This document shows positions 60,014 through 64,000 of a DNA stretch of 64,000 bases, piece after piece. Made by a program: the position numbers and the translations under genes. Within the stretch, counting starts at the first letter, position 1; every line of letters begins with the position of its first letter. The notes below the pieces were generated by a model. That model worked only from the letters and a program-made list of their open reading frames with translations. It did not search any database and was not told the DNA's origin. Origin of the DNA: Chersky-840 sp963811775 (GTDB taxonomy: Bacteria; Actinomycetota; Acidimicrobiia; Acidimicrobiales; UBA8190); assembly GCA_963811775.1 (NCBI GenBank), contig CAWESO010000019.1:186001-250000 (forward strand). Direction: 5' to 3'.

Positions 60014-61711
60014 TCAGCGGGCGGCGACAGCCTCCTCGAGATCGTCGACGTCGCTCGGGACGAGGAGGCGGTAGGGCTCGTCGAAGGCGCGGCCCGGGCG
60101 CCACCACACCGGGTCGGCGCAGTTCCACCGCTCAGCCCGCAGCGTGCGCACGAGCACCTTGGACGTGGCGGTGATGGGGAGCTCGGGGCACACCCGCACG
60201 TAGCGCGGCGCCCATTTCGTCCCCAGGTCGCCCTGGGCGCCGAGGAACTCCGTGAACGCCTCGGCGTCGAAAGACGCCCCGGGGCGCAGCTCCAGCGCGG
60301 CCATGACCTGATCGCCGACGGTGCGGTCGGGCACGGCGTAGACCGAGGCGAGCACGACGTCGGGGTGGCGCTCGAGGATGCGGGCCACGGGCGCGGCGGC
60401 GAAGTTCTCCGCGTCCACCCGGAGCCAGTCGTCGGACCGCCCGGCGAAGTAGAAGAAGCCGGCCTCGTCGCGATAGGCGAGGTCGCCGGTCCAGTACCAC
60501 CCGTTGCGCAGGCGGGCCCGCTCGGCCTCGTCGTTGTGCCAGTAGCCCTCGAAGCCGCTGGCCCCGCCGGCGGACACGAGCTCGCCCACGGCCTCCTCGG
60601 AGTTGACGAGCACCCCGTTGTCGTCGAAGCGAGCCGCCGGGCACTGCTCACCGGTCTCGGGGTCGACGACCATGGTGCCCTCGGGTGCCCGTCCGAGCGC
60701 GCCGCGCGGCGTATCCGGGGTGCGCTGCACCGTGGCGCCGCCCTCGGTGGACCCGTAGCTGTCCACCACCACGCAGCCGAAGCGCTCGCCGAACCGGACG
60801 ATGTCGGCCTCGGCCCCCTCGTTGCCGAAGACCCGCACGAGCGGGTTGTCGGCGTCGTCGGGGCGCGGCGGTGCGGCCAGGATGTACGACAGGGGCTTGC
60901 CCACGTAGTTGAAGTACGTCACGCCGTGGCGGCGGACGTCGCCGAGGAACCCCGACGCCGAGAAGCGTCCCCCCGTGGGCAGCGCGATGGTGGCTCCGGC
61001 GGCGATGGCCGGGGCCAGCCCCGCCATCAGCGCGTTGGAGTGGAACAACGGCATCGACACGAAGCACACGTCGTCGGGCGTGAGGCTGAACATCTGGGCC
61101 ACGATGACCCCGATGCGGGCCAGGCGACCTTGCGTGCATCGACACGCCTTGGGCGCACCCGAGGTCCCGGACGTGAAGATCAGGTAGCCGAGACTGTCCT
61201 CGTCGACGCCGGGGCGGCCGGGGTCGCCGAGGCCGCCGCCGGCCGAGCCCTCGAGCGCGGCGCCGGCCGAGCCCTCGAGCGCGCCGAGCGCCACGGTCGA
61301 GGCCGGATCGTCGACCACCACGACGCGCCGACTGCGGGCCGACACGGTGCCGATGCCCGTGCCGAGGTCGAGGCCCTCGACGAGGGGGAGATGGGCCCGG
61401 TCGGTCACGAGGAGCTGGCACTGGGTGTGGGCCAGGTCGCGGGCGAGGTCCGCCCCCCGGTGCGTCGAGTTCCCGCCCACCAGCACCGCGCCGGCCAGGG
61501 CGGCGCCCCCCAGCCACCACACGTGCTCGGGCACGTTGTCGAGGAGCGTGGCCACGTGGAACGGCCCCGGGAGCCGCCGCTCGGCCAGGAAGGCGGCGCG
61601 CGCCGCGCTGGCCGCCACCACCTGGCGCCAGGTCCATTGCTCGTCCTCGGCCACCATCCCGGCGTGGTCGTCGCTGGCCCGGGCCCGGAGCAATTCGGCG
61701 ATGGTGTCCAT
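60014..61711 (-). CDS. Acyl-CoA synthetase, FadD17-like
   Basis: A 565-aa ANL-superfamily ligase. The P-loop is LIFTSGTSGAPKACRC, A5 VVVDSYGSTEGGATV, A7 YWTGDLAYRDEAG, A8 GRSDDWLRVDAENFAA, and the terminal Lys is in ITATSKVLVRT. The Asn-rich entry loop VGGNSTHRGADLARDLA recalls mycobacterial FadD17, which lies in the KstR regulon. There is an 8-codon imperfect repeat (ALEGSAGAALEGSAGGG) at about residues 143-160. It is divergent from the luciferase-like gene at 61865, with a KstR-like site between. Substrate: probably a side-chain acid. Confidence 0.87.
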   Translation of the reverse strand: MDTIAELLRARASDDHAGMVAEDEQWTWRQVVAASAARAAFLAERRLPGPFHVATLLDNVPEHVWWLGGAALAGAVLVGGNSTHRGADLARDLAHTQCQLLVTDRAHLPLVEGLDLGTGIGTVSARSRRVVVVDDPASTVALGALEGSAGAALEGSAGGGLGDPGRPGVDEDSLGYLIFTSGTSGAPKACRCTQGRLARIGVIVAQMFSLTPDDVCFVSMPLFHSNALMAGLAPAIAAGATIALPTGGRFSASGFLGDVRRHGVTYFNYVGKPLSYILAAPPRPDDADNPLVRVFGNEGAEADIVRFGERFGCVVVDSYGSTEGGATVQRTPDTPRGALGRAPEGTMVVDPETGEQCPAARFDDNGVLVNSEEAVGELVSAGGASGFEGYWHNDEAERARLRNGWYWTGDLAYRDEAGFFYFAGRSDDWLRVDAENFAAAPVARILERHPDVVLASVYAVPDRTVGDQVMAALELRPGASFDAEAFTEFLGAQGDLGTKWAPRYVRVCPELPITATSKVLVRTLRAERWNCADPVWWRPGRAFDEPYRLLVPSDVDDLEEAVAAR

Positions 61712-61798
61712 GGTCAGGGCCCGTCCTCGGCGATCGCTCGGGTCACGAGGCCCAGGTCAGGGCCCCTGCAGCCGGTCTCTCCGGCCCGTTCCCAATAT

Positions 61799-61812
61799 TG
61801 GAACACGTTGCA
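61799..61812. promoter_or_regulatory. KstR-like operator between the FadD17-like and luciferase-like genes
   Basis: TGGAACACGTTGCA matches TnnAACnnGTTnnA at every specified base. It lies 52 bp upstream of ATG 61865 and 87 bp from ATG 61711, and overlaps a second palindrome (GTTCCCAATATTGGAAC, 61788-61804). Confidence 0.7.
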
Positions 61813-61864
61813 TTTTCGAGCGCAAGATGGTACGTTCCGAGCCGAGCGAGAGGAGCGTTTCGCC

Positions 61865-62992
61865 ATGGAGTTCGGGATCTTCAACGCCGTCAGCCTCCTT
61901 CCCCAGTACCGCGAGGTGCATGGCGCGTCGGCCGAGCACGACCGCATCATGGACGAGCTGGCCTACATCCGGGCCGCCGACGCGGCCGGCTTCAAGTACT
62001 CCTGGTCCTCGGAGCACCACTTCCTCACCGACTACTCCCACCTGTCGGCCAACGAGTCGTTCATGGCCTTCTCGGCCGCCCAGACCAAGAACATCCACCT
62101 CGGATCGGGCATCTTCAACCTCACCCCCCCGGCGAACCACCCCGCCCGTGTGGCCGAGCGCGTGGCCATGCTCGACCACCTGTCCGAGGGGCGCTTCGAA
62201 TTCGGGACTGGCCGGGGGTCCTCGACCACCGAGCAGAAGGGCTTCGGCATCAACGAGCAGGAGCTCACCCGCCAGATGGTGGCCGAGACGCTCCCGCAGA
62301 TCGTCCGCATGTGGAAGGAGGAGGACTACTCCTACGACGGCAAGTTCTTCTCCATGCCCACCCGCAACGTCCTGCCCAAGCCCTACACCAACCCCCACCC
62401 CCCGCTGTGGGTGGCGGCCGGGAGCCCCGGGACCTTCGAGCTGGCGGCCCGCCAGGGCCTCGGCGTGCTGTGCTTCGCCTTCGGCAAGCCCGAGGGGTTC
62501 GCCCCGCTCATCGAGAAGTACAAGAAGGAGATCCAGAACGCCGAGCCGGTGGGCGGGTACGTCAACAACAACGTCATGATCACCACCCAGATGCTCTGCC
62601 TCGAGGACGGCGGCCGGGCCCGCGACGTGTTCGCCAACATCGACTCCAACGTGCACCTGAGCCTGGTGTTCCGCTACCTCGACACCTTCCCCCGGCCCCC
62701 CGGGATCCCCGTCTGGCCCGACGTCATCCCGGCGTCGACGCCCGAGCAGATCAACAAGAACATCGAGAGCGGCCTGATCGCAGTGGGGAGCCCCGACGAG
62801 GTGGCCCGCTCCATCCAGCGCTTCGCCGACACGGGCGCCGACCAGCTGAGCTTCGGCATGCTGTCCTCCTCGATGCCCATCGAGCTGTGCGAGGAGGCCG
62901 TGGCCACCTTCGGCAAGCACGTCCTGCCCCAGTTCGACAAGGACCCGATACACAGCACCACCCGGCAGCGCATCGCCCAGGTGGGGGCCTGA
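61865..62992 (+). CDS. LLM-class (luciferase-like) F420/flavin oxidoreductase
   Basis: A 375-aa luciferase-like enzyme. FGIFNAVSLLPQYREVHGAS, WSSEHHFLTDYSHLSANES, LGSGIFNLTPPANHPARVAERVAML and NVLPKPYTNPHPPLWVAAGSP show the family barrel and the flavin-site His pair. It resembles the longer alkanal-type monooxygenases more than the two short LLM genes at 48390 and 49480. GAGAGGAGCG precedes ATG 61865. The KstR-like operator upstream suggests a role in steroid degradation, as for other F420 or flavin enzymes in that regulon. Confidence 0.86.
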   Translation: MEFGIFNAVSLLPQYREVHGASAEHDRIMDELAYIRAADAAGFKYSWSSEHHFLTDYSHLSANESFMAFSAAQTKNIHLGSGIFNLTPPANHPARVAERVAMLDHLSEGRFEFGTGRGSSTTEQKGFGINEQELTRQMVAETLPQIVRMWKEEDYSYDGKFFSMPTRNVLPKPYTNPHPPLWVAAGSPGTFELAARQGLGVLCFAFGKPEGFAPLIEKYKKEIQNAEPVGGYVNNNVMITTQMLCLEDGGRARDVFANIDSNVHLSLVFRYLDTFPRPPGIPVWPDVIPASTPEQINKNIESGLIAVGSPDEVARSIQRFADTGADQLSFGMLSSSMPIELCEEAVATFGKHVLPQFDKDPIHSTTRQRIAQVGA

Positions 62993-63002
62993 GCCGACCG
63001 GC

Positions 63003-63797
63003 TCAGGCCCGGTCGGCGCCGGCCGTGTCGACGGGGAAGAACATCTCGTAGGGGCCGTCGAAGTTCGGGAGGAAGCGCGGCTTCAGGCCCTCGGGGTCGT
63101 CATCGTCCGCTGCCATCTGTGACGGGTAGGCCGCCACGGCCCGACGCTTGCGCTCGCGGTATCCGTCGGTCCGGACGAGCTCGGGGTGCCCGGCGCGCCG
63201 CAGGTGCCGGAGCAGGCGCGTGGGCCGGTCGAACTGCCAGATGGGGTAGGCGAGCAGCCGCACGTCCATCCCGGCGAGCGCACGTCGAGTGGCCGCCCCG
63301 AGCACAGCGTGGTCCTCGTGGGGGTCGTCCTCACCGGTGACGAGCACCTCGTCCGGTCGATGGGCCTCGACCACCTCGGCGATGGCCGCGGCGAGGGCGT
63401 CCTCCCGGCCGGCCAGCTCGGCGTCGACGAACGGGAGCCGGGTGACCGCAGCCTCGGGAAGGCCGAGGACGGCGCACGCGGTGCGTAGCTCCGCCGTGCG
63501 CAGAGCGGTCACCGTGGCCGGATCACCCGCCGGCGACTTGCTCCCGTCGGTCGCCACCACCAGATGCACCGGGGTGCCGGCGTCGACCTTACGCATGATG
63601 GTCGCTCCGACACCGAGCGTCTCATCGTCGGGGTGGGGGGCCAGCACCAGGCACGACCGGCGGGCCGAGGCGTCGGTCACGTCGGCGCCGGTCCGGAACA
63701 GCGCGCCGCGCACCACGACCTTGAGCGCCGGGTTGAACGGTTCGAGCGCGTCCTCGAGCAGCGCACGCACCGACCGGTCGGACACGGGGCGAGACAC
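63003..63797 (-). CDS. PIG-L family deacetylase
   Basis: A 264-aa zinc-dependent deacetylase of the MshB/PIG-L family. Zinc ligands are in LVLAPHPDDETLG (residues about 50-62) and DDPHEDHAVLG. Known members deacetylate N-acetylglucosamine conjugates, for example in mycothiol synthesis. GTG 63797. It is convergent with the luciferase-like gene. The C-terminal part (PSQMAADDDDPEGLKP) is typical of a subgroup next to glycosyltransferases, but no such gene is visible in the window. Confidence 0.88.
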   Translation of the reverse strand: MSRPVSDRSVRALLEDALEPFNPALKVVVRGALFRTGADVTDASARRSCLVLAPHPDDETLGVGATIMRKVDAGTPVHLVVATDGSKSPAGDPATVTALRTAELRTACAVLGLPEAAVTRLPFVDAELAGREDALAAAIAEVVEAHRPDEVLVTGEDDPHEDHAVLGAATRRALAGMDVRLLAYPIWQFDRPTRLLRHLRRAGHPELVRTDGYRERKRRAVAAYPSQMAADDDDPEGLKPRFLPNFDGPYEMFFPVDTAGADRA

Positions 63798-64000
63798 TAT
63801 CGGGCGTCGATTTCGCCGCCGCGAGCGTCCCGGATGCGGCGGCCACAGAAGAAGTAGCCTCGTCCCCGGTCACCTGTGCGTCAGTGCGGGGGGCTCGAGC
63901 GTCGTCGCCTGAGGCGGGTCCTCGTTGGTGAGGGCGCTTGGTCGGGTCGCCGCTGCTGTGTCACCCTCGGCCCCCCCGGGGTCGGCACTGCGGCGGCGGT
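63798..64000. other. Window end, no supported gene
   Basis: Two hundred bases with no coding region I can support. TAGCCT at 63858-63863 could be a -10 box reading outward. A plus-strand GTG at 63928 could begin a protein cut off by the window edge, but evidence is insufficient. Confidence 0.3.

Noticed and set aside
63928..64000. Possible start of a gene running off the window
   Set aside because: Only 24 codons, no ribosome-binding site, no recognisable motif.
1..64000. tRNA, rRNA, CRISPR, IS element, prophage or riboswitch
   Set aside because: No cloverleaf, repeat-spacer array, transposase, integrase or aptamer-like region was found on reading; tandem repeats seen are short and not CRISPR-like.

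Overview
The window is high-GC DNA with dense, short-spaced genes. The best fit is an actinobacterium outside the classical model genera, probably an Acidimicrobiia-like lineage (inference from gene content, not a phylogeny). Supporting signs are a BldD-type regulator with the c-di-GMP signature, mycothiol-type maleylpyruvate isomerase proteins, at least five F420-type enzymes (two Ddn-like reductases and three luciferase-like oxidoreductases), a WS/DGAT, a LigD repair ligase, frequent GTG starts with 4-nt GTGA/ATGA overlaps, and several promoters that look leaderless. I saw no tRNA, rRNA, CRISPR array, insertion sequence or prophage.

Layout. 0-7 kb: a frameshifted zinc-ribbon/DUF4190 protein, WS/DGAT, a Ddn-like reductase, an MDMPI-family protein, a Gfo/Idh/MocA oxidoreductase and a long alpha/beta hydrolase with a repeat-bearing N-terminal half. 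7-12.2 kb: a minus-strand operon of a sphingosine-phosphate-lyase-like PLP enzyme, an FGGY kinase, an MFS transporter, a VOC protein and a Ddn-like reductase. 12.4-17.3 kb: bldD, an aldo/keto reductase, a GH1 beta-glucosidase, a 5'-3' exonuclease and a GNAT. 17.5-22.6 kb: a plus-strand operon-like run of acyl-CoA synthetase, EthD-like protein, SDR, ThuA-like protein and two alpha/beta-barrel proteins. 22.8-28.4 kb: L,D-transpeptidase, SRPBCC, hydrolases, a haloalkane-dehalogenase-like enzyme and an NTF2-like protein. 27.5-33.6 kb: an ECF sigma factor translationally coupled to an MDMPI protein, an ABC exporter and a divergent two-component system. 33.6-38 kb: a split LigD (polymerase plus phosphoesterase-ligase) and membrane proteins.

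38-63 kb is dominated by CoA-ester and steroid catabolism. An acyl-CoA ligase and a frameshifted thiolase lie on the minus strand. A FadE26/FadE27-like acyl-CoA dehydrogenase pair follows at 41.9-44.2 kb. At 50.4-57.1 kb is a rearranged version of the mycobacterial igr locus: CYP125-like P450, divergent from FadE29-like, ChsH2-like, FadE28-like, ChsH1-like and Ltp2-like genes. Further on are a FadD17-like ligase and a luciferase-like oxidoreductase. Four sites fitting the KstR operator pattern TnnAACnnGTTnnA (three exact, one with one mismatch), plus a site serving a divergent pair, sit in front of exactly these units: 41815, 51768, 51924 and 61799. The genes together describe degradation of a sterol side chain (terminal oxidation, CoA activation, dehydrogenation, hydration, retro-aldol cleavage) under a KstR-like repressor that is not itself in the window.

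Four genes (DUF4190, LigD ligase, thiolase, saccharopine-dehydrogenase-like) are interrupted by a single extra G/C base each. The identical direction of all four suggests a consensus sequencing artefact rather than gene decay. Several short tandem repeats (8, 9 and 17 bp units) lie in or beside genes.
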